Assembly: GCA_964387985.1 (NCBI GenBank)
Contig: CAYLZG010000052.1
Span: 1 to 24,616 of the forward strand
DNA: 24,616 bases
Origin: JALOOB01 sp964387985
GTDB taxonomy: Bacteria > Chloroflexota > Anaerolineae > CG2-30-64-16
Reading direction: 5' to 3'
Made by a program: the position numbers and the translations under genes. Positions 1-7,012 of this stretch are shown piece by piece (position 1 is the stretch's first letter; every line of letters starts with the position of its first letter). Under the pieces are notes generated by a model that was not told where the DNA came from, searched no databases, and worked only from the letters and a program-made list of their open reading frames with translations.

Positions 1-2
1 TG

Positions 3-995
3 CTCCTCTCGACGAAATCAATGACTGATATCAAGGCCTTCGAGCTGAGTGATTTGTTCGTAACCGTGGGCGCAGGCGTCACACTGGCGGATCTTATGCC
101 CATGTTGGCACGAGAAAATACCTGGATTCCTTTGGCGTCGCCGTGGCGTCATGCAACTATCGGGGGTATCGTCACCACCAATTTCAATGCGCCGTTGCGC
201 ATGCGCTACGGCGCAATCCGCGATCTCTTGCTGGCGATGACGGTCGTGCTGCCAGACGGTCGAGTGATCCGCGCGGGCAGGCCGGTTGTCAAGAATGTAG
301 CCGGATACGATCTGCCGAAGCTCTTCACCGGTTCGCATGGCACTCTGGGCCTGATCACAGAGGTGTCGCTGAAGCTGCTGCCGCTTCCGCGTAGGAGGCA
401 GACGCTCATCGTTCCGGTGAGCTCGCTGGCCCAGGGCCTGGAGATCGGGTCCCAGTTGTTGCGGATATGCCTTGTCGCCTCAAGCCTGTTGCTCTGTCGC
501 GGCTGCGAGGTGCCGGGCACATCGTCGCCGCTTGTGCTGGTCTACACGGCGGAAGGGGTTGCCGAAGACGTCGATGCGGAGCTTGCGCAGGTGCGCGAGG
601 CGTTGCGAAGGGTGAATGCACCAGGAGCCATGCCTGCAGCGGTTTCCGGCGCCGATCTGTGGGCCGAATGGGCGCAAGCGGCATCGAAAGATGGGCTGGT
701 CCGCACCGGCGTTGCACCGAAGGATGTAGGCCGGCTGATGGTGGATGCTGCAGGCCTGGAGGGCGCGCCATTCGTGCTCGATATGGCGTCGGGTCTGCTC
801 TACACGCGCGCCGGAACAATCCAGCCCCTTCGGGACGCTGCCATTCGACTGGGCGGTTATGCCTCTCGGGTCGCCGGCCATTCAGGAGCGGAGGACCCTT
901 GGGGGTATGTTCCTGATTCCCGATCCATAATGGCTGCACTGAAGGGGCGTTGGGACAGTTCCGGCCTCTTCAACCCGGGGGCGTTTATCGTCTGA
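3..995 (+). CDS. glcE: Glycolate oxidase GlcE-like FAD-binding subunit, 5'-truncated
   Basis: FAD-binding (PCMH/FAD_binding_4) oxidoreductase resembling GlcE, the small flavin subunit of the glycolate oxidase complex that oxidises glycolate to glyoxylate in the cytoplasm. The visible part holds the second half of the FAD domain: a glycine-rich GATxGG-like stretch (HATIGGIVTTN), RMRYGAIRDLLLAMTVVLPD, then VVKNVAGYDLPKLFTGSHGT and LGLITEVSLKLLPLP. All are hallmarks of GlcE. A C-terminal substrate-side domain of about 190 residues follows. The frame is open to the window edge, and the first FAD motif (about 50-60 residues) is missing, so the ATG at 21 is probably internal and the gene starts upstream. 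GlcD and GlcF partners would be expected upstream but are not visible. The gene converges on the minus-strand operon across a hairpin at 1020-1055. The GlcE assignment is fairly sure; the exact substrate is not, because related FAD subunits act on other 2-hydroxyacids. Confidence 0.85.
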   Translation, partial: LLSTKSMTDIKAFELSDLFVTVGAGVTLADLMPMLARENTWIPLASPWRHATIGGIVTTNFNAPLRMRYGAIRDLLLAMTVVLPDGRVIRAGRPVVKNVAGYDLPKLFTGSHGTLGLITEVSLKLLPLPRRRQTLIVPVSSLAQGLEIGSQLLRICLVASSLLLCRGCEVPGTSSPLVLVYTAEGVAEDVDAELAQVREALRRVNAPGAMPAAVSGADLWAEWAQAASKDGLVRTGVAPKDVGRLMVDAAGLEGAPFVLDMASGLLYTRAGTIQPLRDAAIRLGGYASRVAGHSGAEDPWGYVPDSRSIMAALKGRWDSSGLFNPGAFIV

Positions 996-1019
996 ACGCG
1001 CTGAGAATACCAGGCTCAC

Positions 1020-1055
1020 GGGCCATCCGCGCATGCGCCAGTCCGCGGATGGCCC
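1020..1055. terminator. Hairpin between convergent genes, likely bidirectional terminator
   Basis: A perfect 12-bp inverted repeat (arms 1020-1031 and 1044-1055, sequence GGGCCATCCGCG and its complement) encloses a 12-nt loop. It lies 25 bp after the glcE stop and 15 bp beyond the probable stop of the minus-strand URO-D-like gene. A short T run (CCCCTTTTCC) follows on the + strand, so it best serves the + transcript. The minus side lacks a T tract. Confidence 0.65.
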
Positions 1056-1070
1056 CCTTTTCCTCGATCC

Positions 1071-2140
1071 TTATCTCTGCGCTGCGCGTGTCGCTTCCAC
1101 CAGGACCTTCAGGCGCTCCNNNNNNNNNNNNNNNNNNNNNGGGGATCGCTGCTTGCGAGATCGACTGCTTCACGGAGTGAGCGCTCGAATACCGCGTATT
1201 CGCGTGCCGTCGACAACAAGTCCTGTGGCACCCCGCCCCACAGGATAACATCTGAACCGCATGACTCTCGCGTCTCGGTGAGCGTGGCGTCCCCTTGTGG
1301 CGGACCCGAGATTCCCTGGATTGCATCGACGCCGGCTTCAGCCAGGAGCGGAGCGAGCCGTCGTCCCGGGCCCCCGATGTGCACCACCAGGTGTTTGCCT
1401 GACTCGTGAGCAGACGCAGCTGTGGCCGCATAGCTCTGCGCCAGGTTCTCGCCGAAAATGCGCGGCGAGATGTACTGCCCATCCAGGTTATCGGCAGCCA
1501 GCAGTAAATCGCCCGGCAGAGCAGCGATCTGCGGGACCAATGCCCGCCGTTTGGCCTCCAGTTCGGCGATGATGGTGTTGACCAGATCCTTTCCGGCGCC
1601 TCGCATCAGGAGTAAGCCCTCGCCCCAGCCCACCAGTGTGTGCAGTAGATCCGAGTAGGGTTGCATCGGTAGTTCCAGGGGCACAACACCGTCTTCTCCC
1701 ACCGAGGCACGCCATGAATCCAGTCCTTCTGTGTCGATGACATAACGTCTCGCTGCGGCAATGTCGACGGCCAGCTTCAGGTCGTCGGGTGTCTTAACCG
1801 GATACTCCTCCTGCCACCAGTCGCCGTCTGGACCGCGAGTCCAACGAGCAAGCAATGTGCGCCCCTGGACGCGGTATCGGATGTCGTGCGCCTCCGCTGT
1901 TTTCTCGGTGGTCACATCGACACCCTCATATGCGACGCGCCAGGGTCGGAACGGGGCCCACACCGCAGTTCCAAGGGCGCGATACGCGTCCGGCAGGGTA
2001 GGGCCGAAGTCCGCCGGCAAGGTTCCGCGCGAGTGATGCCATTGGTGCCAAAGGGTCATGTCCAGCAACAACAGAGGCGTGGTTTCAGTGGCTGTGGGAA
2101 CATTGCGAAAGCGTCTGAGGATCTCGGAATGCCACGACAT
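1071..2140 (-). CDS. Uroporphyrinogen decarboxylase (URO-D)-like protein, interrupted by assembly gap
   Basis: URO-D superfamily TIM-barrel protein. It shows the family signature around residues 215-228 (AADNLDGQYISPRIF, compare GDDxGTQxxxxISPxxF) and VVHIGG followed by PLLAEAGVDAIQGI near residues 252-276. The family includes haem-pathway HemE and the corrinoid:CoM methyltransferases (MtaA/MtbA). In the latter an H-x-C motif binds zinc; here the equivalent is His254-Ile-Gly, so the Cys ligand is missing. A strong ribosome site (AAGGAGG) overlaps the stop codon of the upstream gene and fixes the ATG at 2140. The N run at 1120-1140 breaks the frame. Beyond it, the frame reading ERLKVLVEATRAAQR to a TAA at 1071-1073 looks like the true C-terminus. 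It is the last gene of the riboswitch-led cob operon, so a corrinoid-related role is plausible, but the substrate is unknown. Confidence 0.8.
1120..1140. other. Assembly gap (21 N)
   Basis: A run of 21 N sits inside the C-terminal part of the URO-D-like gene. The frames on either side do not match at this length, so the true number of missing bases differs from 21 by a non-multiple of three. Confidence 0.95.
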
Positions 2141-2152
2141 GGTAGGTCCTCC

Positions 2153-2911
2153 TTAGGTGTCGAAGTTGAATAACCAGTATCTGACGAGTGAGGGTTTGCT
2201 GTCAACGGCCACAGCTGCCTCATAGCCGGGAGCAACATTGATCGCGTGCAGGAACCAATGCACTGCTTGCTCGTTCTCATCGCCCGCATCAAGAAGCGCG
2301 GCGGGTTCATCGGGTCTCAGCGTCACGACGAACGGGTCCAGGGGGATGGCCAGGCCTTCCCCGCGCGCCTTCACATAAGCCTCTTTTCGCGTCCAGCAGC
2401 GAAAGAAGGCCCGGACCTGGTCCTCCGGTGGCATGCTTCGCAATGCATCTACCTCTTGCGGCGAAAAGAAGCGCTCCGCAATGTGCTCTTCTGCCATCCG
2501 TGGACGGAGCATCTCGATGTCGATCCCCACGCGGCGGTCGCGGCAGATTGCGTAAAGTGCAATCTCACCCGAATGCGAGAGGTTGAATGAGAGGCTGGCA
2601 GAGGTCCCACCCGCCTCAGGGGCTAACTCTGGCTTGCCGGCCGGGGAGTACGCGAATTCGACTTGGGCCGGAGGCAGCCCGGTATAGGACCCGAGGATCG
2701 CGCGCAGCGCACCGCGCGCGACCACGAAGCGGCGTTTATCTTCCTCGAATCGAAGCTTCCGCGCCCGCTCCTGCTCGTCAGGCGAGAGGGTCTGGTAGAG
2801 CAGCGTAACTGTTTGGTCGGGCAGGTCCAGCCGGGCCAGCCACAGATGCAGCTCTTCTCGTGTGATCTCAGGTCTCGCCGGACCTGGTCGCCAGGGTGAG
2901 ATATCTTGCAT
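2153..2911 (-). CDS. 4'-phosphopantetheinyl transferase, Sfp type
   Basis: Transfers 4'-phosphopantetheine from CoA to a conserved serine of acyl or peptidyl carrier proteins, giving the holo form; a cytoplasmic Mg-dependent enzyme. At 252 residues it has the usual length for the Sfp/AcpT two-half fold. The motifs are in order: FNLSHSGEIALYA, VGIDIE (Mg-binding Asp and Glu), and FFRCWTRKEAYVKARGEGL, the WxxKEA signature with an R-K substitution in the middle. It starts 28 bp after cobU and stops 12 bp before the URO-D-like gene, so it is most likely read in the cob operon. No polyketide, peptide-synthetase or ACP gene is in view, so the target carrier protein cannot be named. The ribosome site is weak. 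Family assignment is sure; the functional link with B12 is unclear. Confidence 0.93.
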   Translation of the reverse strand: MQDISPWRPGPARPEITREELHLWLARLDLPDQTVTLLYQTLSPDEQERARKLRFEEDKRRFVVARGALRAILGSYTGLPPAQVEFAYSPAGKPELAPEAGGTSASLSFNLSHSGEIALYAICRDRRVGIDIEMLRPRMAEEHIAERFFSPQEVDALRSMPPEDQVRAFFRCWTRKEAYVKARGEGLAIPLDPFVVTLRPDEPAALLDAGDENEQAVHWFLHAINVAPGYEAAVAVDSKPSLVRYWLFNFDT

Positions 2912-2939
2912 AGATCGCCCTAGCCGCGTCTTCGACCTG

Positions 2940-3506
2940 TCACTGTTGGCCTTTGAGCTTCATGGGCAGGCCGGCTGCCATGAAGAACACTGCGTCTGCC
3001 TCTGCGGCCAGGTGCTGGTTTGCGCGTCCCAACGCGTCTCGATATACCCTGCCGAGCGGTGTCGGCGGCACGATGCCGAGACCCACCTCGTTGCTCACCA
3101 CGATCCAGGTTTCGCTGCCGGCATGGTAGGCGCTCAGGATCTCCTTTACCTCGCCCATCGCAGCTGCCTCTGCCTGGGCAGCGTCGGCCATTGCGCTTTC
3201 AGGTAAGGCGATGACGACATTGCTGGTGAGCAGGGTCAGGCAGTCGACGAGGATCACCTCCGCGTCATTGACCGCCTCGGCGGCAGCTCGGCCTGCCCCG
3301 ATCGGAGCTTCCACCGTGCGCCAACCGGCAGGACGCTGCGCTCGGTGTTTGGCGATCCGCGTGCGCATCTCGTCGTCCCGCGCTTCTGCCGTCGCTACGT
3401 AAAGCACGCGTCCGGCCGGACTTGTTTCAGCCGCAAGCTTTTCCGCGTATGCGCTCTTGCCGCTGCGCGCACCGCCAATGATCAGAATCAATCTCTTAGG
3501 CGCCAT
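2940..3506 (-). CDS. cobU: Adenosylcobinamide kinase / adenosylcobinamide-phosphate guanylyltransferase
   Basis: CobU phosphorylates adenosylcobinamide and then attaches GMP, giving AdoCbi-GDP, the substrate of CobS. Visible motifs are the N-terminal P-loop GGARSGKS, followed by YVATAEARDDEMRTRI, then HRAQRPAGWRTVEAP, which carries the His expected to be guanylated. VDCLTLLTSN (Walker B-like) and VVSNEVGLGIVP come next. Length is about 188 residues, normal for CobU. The frame is open from an ATG at 3527, but the ATG at 3506 has a GGAG five bases upstream and gives a short 11-bp overlap with the cbiR-like gene, so I prefer it. Together with cobO, cobS, cobT and the CbiR-like protein it completes the nucleotide-loop assembly pathway. 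Confidence 0.95.
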   Translation of the reverse strand: MAPKRLILIIGGARSGKSAYAEKLAAETSPAGRVLYVATAEARDDEMRTRIAKHRAQRPAGWRTVEAPIGAGRAAAEAVNDAEVILVDCLTLLTSNVVIALPESAMADAAQAEAAAMGEVKEILSAYHAGSETWIVVSNEVGLGIVPPTPLGRVYRDALGRANQHLAAEADAVFFMAAGLPMKLKGQQ

Positions 3507-4293
3507 CTTTGCTCCAACTGAAACCATTCACCGCCAGAGTACGCTGCAGGACTGCCAGGGAGGACAGAAAATCCTCCTGGTTGAACACCTCGAGCGATAA
3601 TACGCCATCGAAGCAACCGGCAAGATGCCTGACCACAGCCTTGAGCGACGCAGCTGGTGCATGGCTCAGTGACTGGTGGTCACGACTGCCCACCCCGTGC
3701 AGGTGCACGACGCGAGTGCGTGGACACCAGTCGCGGACGTCGGACATGGGGTCCCGCCCTGCAAGCCACAGGTGACCTATATCCATAGTCCGGCTGACAG
3801 GTACGCGGTCGAGCACCGGCGCGAAGGCAGCTGGATCCCATGTTTCTATGTTTTCCACCGCCAGGTACTCCGGACCGGGCAGCCAACCGGCCACGAGTTC
3901 CAGCGCGCCTGCGGCGTTTTCTTGCCACTGAGCGAGGGATTCTACCGGATTGTCCTTCATCAGGTTCTGGCCGTCAAGGTGCACCGTGTAGGCAAAGGGT
4001 TTGAGACGCGCGGTGGCGTCGATCACACGGCGTGCCTTGATAAGTGACACATGTTGATCCACCCCATCATCCGCCAGGCGCAGATCCAATGGCAGGTGCA
4101 CGGTGTAGGTGATGTGGTGACGCTGGGCGAGCTCAACTAGGCGATCGCACGTATCGACAGTGGGCAGGTTCGATCCGTAGTCGTCCGTCTCGAAGAGGAC
4201 CAGTTCAACATCGTCGACCAGCGGAGCAAGGTAGTCGACATTGGGCAGGATATCGTCCGGCAGGATATAGGATGTCGTTCCCACTCGAAACAT
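3496..4293 (-). CDS. cbiR: CbiR-like cobamide-remodelling TIM-barrel hydrolase (AP-endonuclease 2 superfamily)
   Basis: Xylose isomerase-like / AP endonuclease family 2 TIM barrel of 265 residues. The candidate metal ligands lie at the ends of successive strands: YTVHLPLDLR, YTVHLDG, LAVENIETWD, RTMDIGHLWLAG, VVHLHGVGSRDH and LSLEVFNQED. CbiR, described from Akkermansia muciniphila, is a member of this superfamily. It removes the lower-ligand nucleotide from cobamides to give adenosylcobinamide phosphate so that the cell can attach its preferred base. Here the gene is sandwiched between cobS (3 bp upstream) and cobU (11-bp overlap) in a cobalamin-riboswitch operon, exactly where a remodelling enzyme would act. 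An AAGGAA ribosome site lies at the end of cobS. Naming rests on superfamily plus context; a general sugar-phosphate isomerase/epimerase annotation is the alternative, and no alignment to characterised CbiR could be made. Confidence 0.75.
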   Translation of the reverse strand: MFRVGTTSYILPDDILPNVDYLAPLVDDVELVLFETDDYGSNLPTVDTCDRLVELAQRHHITYTVHLPLDLRLADDGVDQHVSLIKARRVIDATARLKPFAYTVHLDGQNLMKDNPVESLAQWQENAAGALELVAGWLPGPEYLAVENIETWDPAAFAPVLDRVPVSRTMDIGHLWLAGRDPMSDVRDWCPRTRVVHLHGVGSRDHQSLSHAPAASLKAVVRHLAGCFDGVLSLEVFNQEDFLSSLAVLQRTLAVNGFSWSKDGA

Positions 4294-4296
4294 TTC

Positions 4297-5049
4297 TCAG
4301 TTCCTTACCACGAGTAAGGCCGCGAGGAGCGCGGCCGTCTCGCCCAGCTCTATGATCGCACCGTATACGTCGCCGGTCAGCCCGCCCAGGCGCCGCGTGG
4401 CGAGCCATGAAACCGCAGCCATCGCCAGGGCCGCGGCGGCGGGCAGCGCTATCAGGGCGACTCCCCCTCGCGTCCAGCCGAGCGCGAGAAGGATCGTGGC
4501 CGTGATGGTGGCGATGAGGATCTCGCGGCGGCCCAGGCTCTGTCGAAAGAAAAACGCCATCCCTTTTTGCTTCGCTAGTGGAAAGGCTGCCGCAGCAACG
4601 ACCAGCGCCCACCGCGCCAGGGCCGGCGTCAGAATCATGATGGCAGGGTTGCCGGCCACCTCAGACAACGCACCGAGCTTGACAAGGATCAGGAGGATCA
4701 ACCCCACACCGCCGAAGCTCCCGAGCCGTGGATCCTTCATGATCTCGAGTCGCCGGGCGCGGTCGACGGGAACAAAGAATGCGTCACAGCAGTCTGCCCA
4801 GCCATCCAGGTGCAGCGCGCCTGTCAGTCCGACCCACGCGGCCAACGTCAGAGCCGCGCTGAGCAGGGGCGCACGGTTCCACATGCCGCTTCGATCGAGC
4901 CCATACGCGACGGCTGCTACGAGGATGCCGATGAGAGCGCCGGTCAACGGGTACCATGCCAGCGCGCGGCCGGCCGGGGTCTTCTCGTCCCACCGGGGGT
5001 TGGCAGGCAGGATGGTCAGCAAGCCGAGCGCGCGCAGGAGGTCGCTCAT
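4297..5049 (-). CDS. cobS: Adenosylcobinamide-GDP ribazoletransferase (cobalamin synthase)
   Basis: Integral membrane enzyme that joins AdoCbi-GDP to alpha-ribazole (or its phosphate) to form adenosylcobalamin (phosphate). At 250 residues the length is typical. The diagnostic N-terminal segment ALGLLTILP is present, then GALHLDGWADCCDAFF with the Asp-rich DGxADxxDA motif, and IMKDPRLGSFGGVGL. Several hydrophobic helices follow (ILLILVKLGAL, ARWALVVAAAAF, ILLALGW, LLAALLVV). It starts three bases after the cobT stop and ends three bases before the cbiR-like start, so translational coupling is likely. Its substrates come from cobU (downstream gene) and cobT (upstream gene). No unusual residues were noticed. 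Confidence 0.95.
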   Translation of the reverse strand: MSDLLRALGLLTILPANPRWDEKTPAGRALAWYPLTGALIGILVAAVAYGLDRSGMWNRAPLLSAALTLAAWVGLTGALHLDGWADCCDAFFVPVDRARRLEIMKDPRLGSFGGVGLILLILVKLGALSEVAGNPAIMILTPALARWALVVAAAAFPLAKQKGMAFFFRQSLGRREILIATITATILLALGWTRGGVALIALPAAAALAMAAVSWLATRRLGGLTGDVYGAIIELGETAALLAALLVVRN

Positions 5050-5052
5050 GGC

Positions 5053-6102
5053 CTAGCGATTGCTCACGCCCGCTGACTCGAACGTAGCCATCTCATTCAG
5101 GATTCGAGCAGCAGCCTCAACCACATTCATCGCCAGCACTGCGCCGGTGCCTTCGCCCAATCGCATGTGCATGTCGAGCAGCGGCTCCAGCCCCAGGTAA
5201 GACATGGTTGCTGAATGACCAGGCTCTGTCGACTGGTGCGCACCGATCATGTAGTGCTTGGCCATTGGACTCAGCGTCGCGGCGATGAGTGCTGCAGACC
5301 CTGTGATGAAGCCGTCGACCAACACGGGAATGCCTGCAGCTGCGCCCGCCAGCATCGCGCCGGCCATCGCGCCGATCTCGAAGCCGCCTACCTTGGCAAG
5401 TATGTCAAGGCCATCAGTGGGGTCCGGATGGTTAACCTGCAATGCTTGCTTGATCACGGCCGTCTTGCGACGAAGTCCATCCGCGTCGACTCCCGTGCCG
5501 ATGCCTGTGACGCGTTCGATCGGCATCCCTGTGATGACCCCAACGATCGCGGATGCGGGCGTGGTATTGCCGATCCCCATCTCACCGCAGGCCAGCAGGT
5601 CCAAACCCGTTGCGATTTCGGCCTGGGCAACCCGTGCACCCAGTTCGAGCGCCTCACGCGCTTGATCGGTCGTCATTGCCGGGCCACAGCTCATGTCTGC
5701 AGTGCCGCGATCGATCTTCCCACTGATCAGGCTGGGCGTTATGGGCAGGTCTCCCGATACCCCGGCGTCCACGATGACGACCCTCGCGTTTGCCTGGCGC
5801 GCGAGCACATTGATCGCAGCGCCGCCAGCGAGAAAGTTCAGTACCATCTGGCAGGTCACTGCTGAGGGATACGCGCTTACGCCTTGGGCTGTGACACCGT
5901 GGTCACCCGCAAACACGAGGACCGCCTTGCGCTGTGGGATGGGAGGCGGGCACTGGCGGGTGATGCCGGCTAATTGGACGCTCAGGTCTTCCAGTCGTCC
6001 GAGCGAACCAGTGGGCTTGGTAAGTGCATCCTGCCGTTTTCGGGCGGATTGCATGGCAGCACCATCGAGCGGGCGGATGGCGGCGACGAGGGACTTGATC
6101 AT
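5053..6102 (-). CDS. cobT: Nicotinate-nucleotide--dimethylbenzimidazole phosphoribosyltransferase
   Basis: CobT makes alpha-ribazole 5'-phosphate from nicotinate mononucleotide and 5,6-dimethylbenzimidazole, activating the lower ligand of B12. The protein is 349 residues, the usual size. Family motifs run in order: LTKPTGSLGRLEDL near the N-terminus, VFAGDHGVTAQGVSAYP, NFLAGGAAINVLAR, LLACGEMGIGNTTPASAI, GFEIGAMAGAMLAGAAAG, VDGFITGSAALIA, HQSTEPGHS, and MHMRLGEGTGAVLAM. The Glu in the last motif matches the catalytic base of the Salmonella enzyme. An AGAGG lies 11 bases before the ATG at 6102. It follows cobO by 21 bp. Presence of cobT suggests that the cell uses a benzimidazole-type ligand; whether the base is made or imported cannot be told here. 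Confidence 0.97.
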   Translation of the reverse strand: MIKSLVAAIRPLDGAAMQSARKRQDALTKPTGSLGRLEDLSVQLAGITRQCPPPIPQRKAVLVFAGDHGVTAQGVSAYPSAVTCQMVLNFLAGGAAINVLARQANARVVIVDAGVSGDLPITPSLISGKIDRGTADMSCGPAMTTDQAREALELGARVAQAEIATGLDLLACGEMGIGNTTPASAIVGVITGMPIERVTGIGTGVDADGLRRKTAVIKQALQVNHPDPTDGLDILAKVGGFEIGAMAGAMLAGAAAGIPVLVDGFITGSAALIAATLSPMAKHYMIGAHQSTEPGHSATMSYLGLEPLLDMHMRLGEGTGAVLAMNVVEAAARILNEMATFESAGVSNR

Positions 6103-6123
6103 GGATGAGAGCCTCTTGTTGCG

Positions 6124-6675
6124 TTAGTATTCGATCCCGGGTTGTCCTGGGATGCCGTTGCGATAGGGATGTTTGACTTCTGTCATTTCGGTGACAAGAT
6201 CGGCGTAGTCGATCAGATCGTCAGGTGCGCCGCGTCCGGTCACAACCAGGTGCAGGCTGGGTGGCTTGTGCTTGCGCAGCCAGGCAATGACGTCCGCGGT
6301 CTTGAGCCACCCGTACTCCAGTGCATAGGTGAACTCATCCAGGATGACGACATCGTAGCCTCCATGCTCGATCTTTTCACAGGCCTCGGCCCAGGCCGAC
6401 ACCGCGAGCCGCTCTTGTTCGGCCTTGTCACCCGACCAGGTGAAACCATTGCCCGTCACGTACCATTCCAGGCCTATGCGCCGCGCTGCCAGGGCCTCCC
6501 CCGTGCGATCGGCGCCCTTGATGAACTGGATGACGCAAACGTGCATGTCACGACCCCATGCTCGCAGCGCCAGTCCGAGAGCCGCAGTTGTCTTGCCTTT
6601 GCCGCTGCCGGTGTTGACGATCACCAGCCCTCTGCGCGCCGGCCGGGTGTGCTGGGCGGCACCTTCAGTGCTCAC
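6124..6675 (-). CDS. cobO: Cob(I)alamin/corrinoid adenosyltransferase, CobA/CobO/BtuR type
   Basis: Transfers the adenosyl group of ATP to the cobalt of reduced corrinoids. About 183 residues. It has the N-terminal P-loop NTGSGKGKTTAALG (residues about 21-34), VCVIQFIKG, the acidic Walker B-like strand VVILDEFTYALEYGW, then LHLVVTGRGAP and DLIDYADLVTEM, all diagnostic of the BtuR family. The open frame continues upstream through the riboswitch. I chose the GTG at 6675 because AGGAGG lies four bases before it and the family begins just ahead of the P-loop. It is the first gene of the operon, 21 bp before cobT, and is controlled by the cobalamin riboswitch and terminator at 6754-6941. Confidence 0.94.
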   Translation of the reverse strand: MSTEGAAQHTRPARRGLVIVNTGSGKGKTTAALGLALRAWGRDMHVCVIQFIKGADRTGEALAARRIGLEWYVTGNGFTWSGDKAEQERLAVSAWAEACEKIEHGGYDVVILDEFTYALEYGWLKTADVIAWLRKHKPPSLHLVVTGRGAPDDLIDYADLVTEMTEVKHPYRNGIPGQPGIEY

Positions 6676-6753
6676 GATTCCTCCTCTGTGCAGCCGCGCA
6701 GGATGGGGGATGGCGAAGTTGGCTACTTGCCCGGCCGGGCGGCCGAGCCGCCG

Positions 6754-6789
6754 AATAGAAAACCCCGTCGATTCCTGCTCGACGGGGTT
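6754..6789 (-). terminator. Riboswitch expression-platform terminator
   Basis: On the minus strand, a perfect 11-bp stem (AACCCCGTCGA and its complement, arms 6779-6789 and 6761-6771) with a 7-nt loop is followed directly by TTTTCTATT. This is a textbook intrinsic terminator placed between the aptamer and the cobO start. It is expected to stop transcription when cobalamin is bound. Confidence 0.88.
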
Positions 6790-6795
6790 AGCTAC

Positions 6796-6941
6796 CATGC
6801 CGCACCCCTGTCCGCGAGGGTGTCGAGAAATGTGCAGGCAGGTGAGAGGTCTGGCTCCCCCGGACAAGCGCCGGGGCCACAGTTGCGGGTCAGCGCCGGA
6901 TGAAACCGGTCTTCTCTCCGACTGCCACTCATGCACGACTT
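6796..6941 (-). promoter_or_regulatory. Cobalamin riboswitch aptamer
   Basis: The minus-strand leader has the conserved order of a cobalamin riboswitch. A GCTGACCCGCAACTGTGG core lies at about 6894-6877. A GC-rich stem (CCCCGG/CCGGGG, 6876-6857) follows. The B12 box lies at 6856-6837, reading AGCCAGACC...ACCTGCC. A 3' segment ends in GCGGCATGG, just before the terminator. It heads the cobO-cobT-cobS-cbiR-cobU-PPTase-URO-D operon, whose core genes match this ligand. Outer boundaries are approximate. A covariance-model search would settle the exact ends and class. Confidence 0.88.
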
Positions 6942-6947
6942 GTACGT

Positions 6948-6976
6948 TTTGTAACACGGGTGATGTTTGCTGTCAA
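6948..6976 (-). promoter_or_regulatory. Promoter of the cob operon
   Basis: Minus-strand TTGACA (6976-6971) is separated by 17 bp from TACAAA (6953-6948), a near-consensus housekeeping promoter. Transcription would start near 6941, directly at the 5' side of the riboswitch. The -35 element is one base away from that of the divergent glpD promoter. Confidence 0.78.
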
Positions 6977-6977
6977 A

Positions 6978-7006
6978 TTGAATCCCGAGCCGCGATGCGG
7001 TAGAAT
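6978..7006 (+). promoter_or_regulatory. Promoter of glpD, predicting a leaderless transcript
   Basis: TTGAAT (6978-6983), a 17-bp spacer and TAGAAT (7001-7006) match a housekeeping promoter. The expected start point, about seven bases after the -10, coincides with the A of the glpD ATG at 7013. No ribosome site lies between. It shares its upstream edge with the minus-strand cob promoter. Confidence 0.72.
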
Positions 7007-7012
7007 GGCTCC

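Noticed and set aside
4352..5056. Long plus-strand frame opposite cobS
   Set aside because: Its product is low-complexity, basic and Ser/Pro/Arg rich with no family features, while the minus strand encodes a textbook CobS.
6676..6957. Upstream extension of the cobO open frame
   Set aside because: It runs straight through the riboswitch and its terminator; the GTG at 6675 with AGGAGG gives the normal family length.
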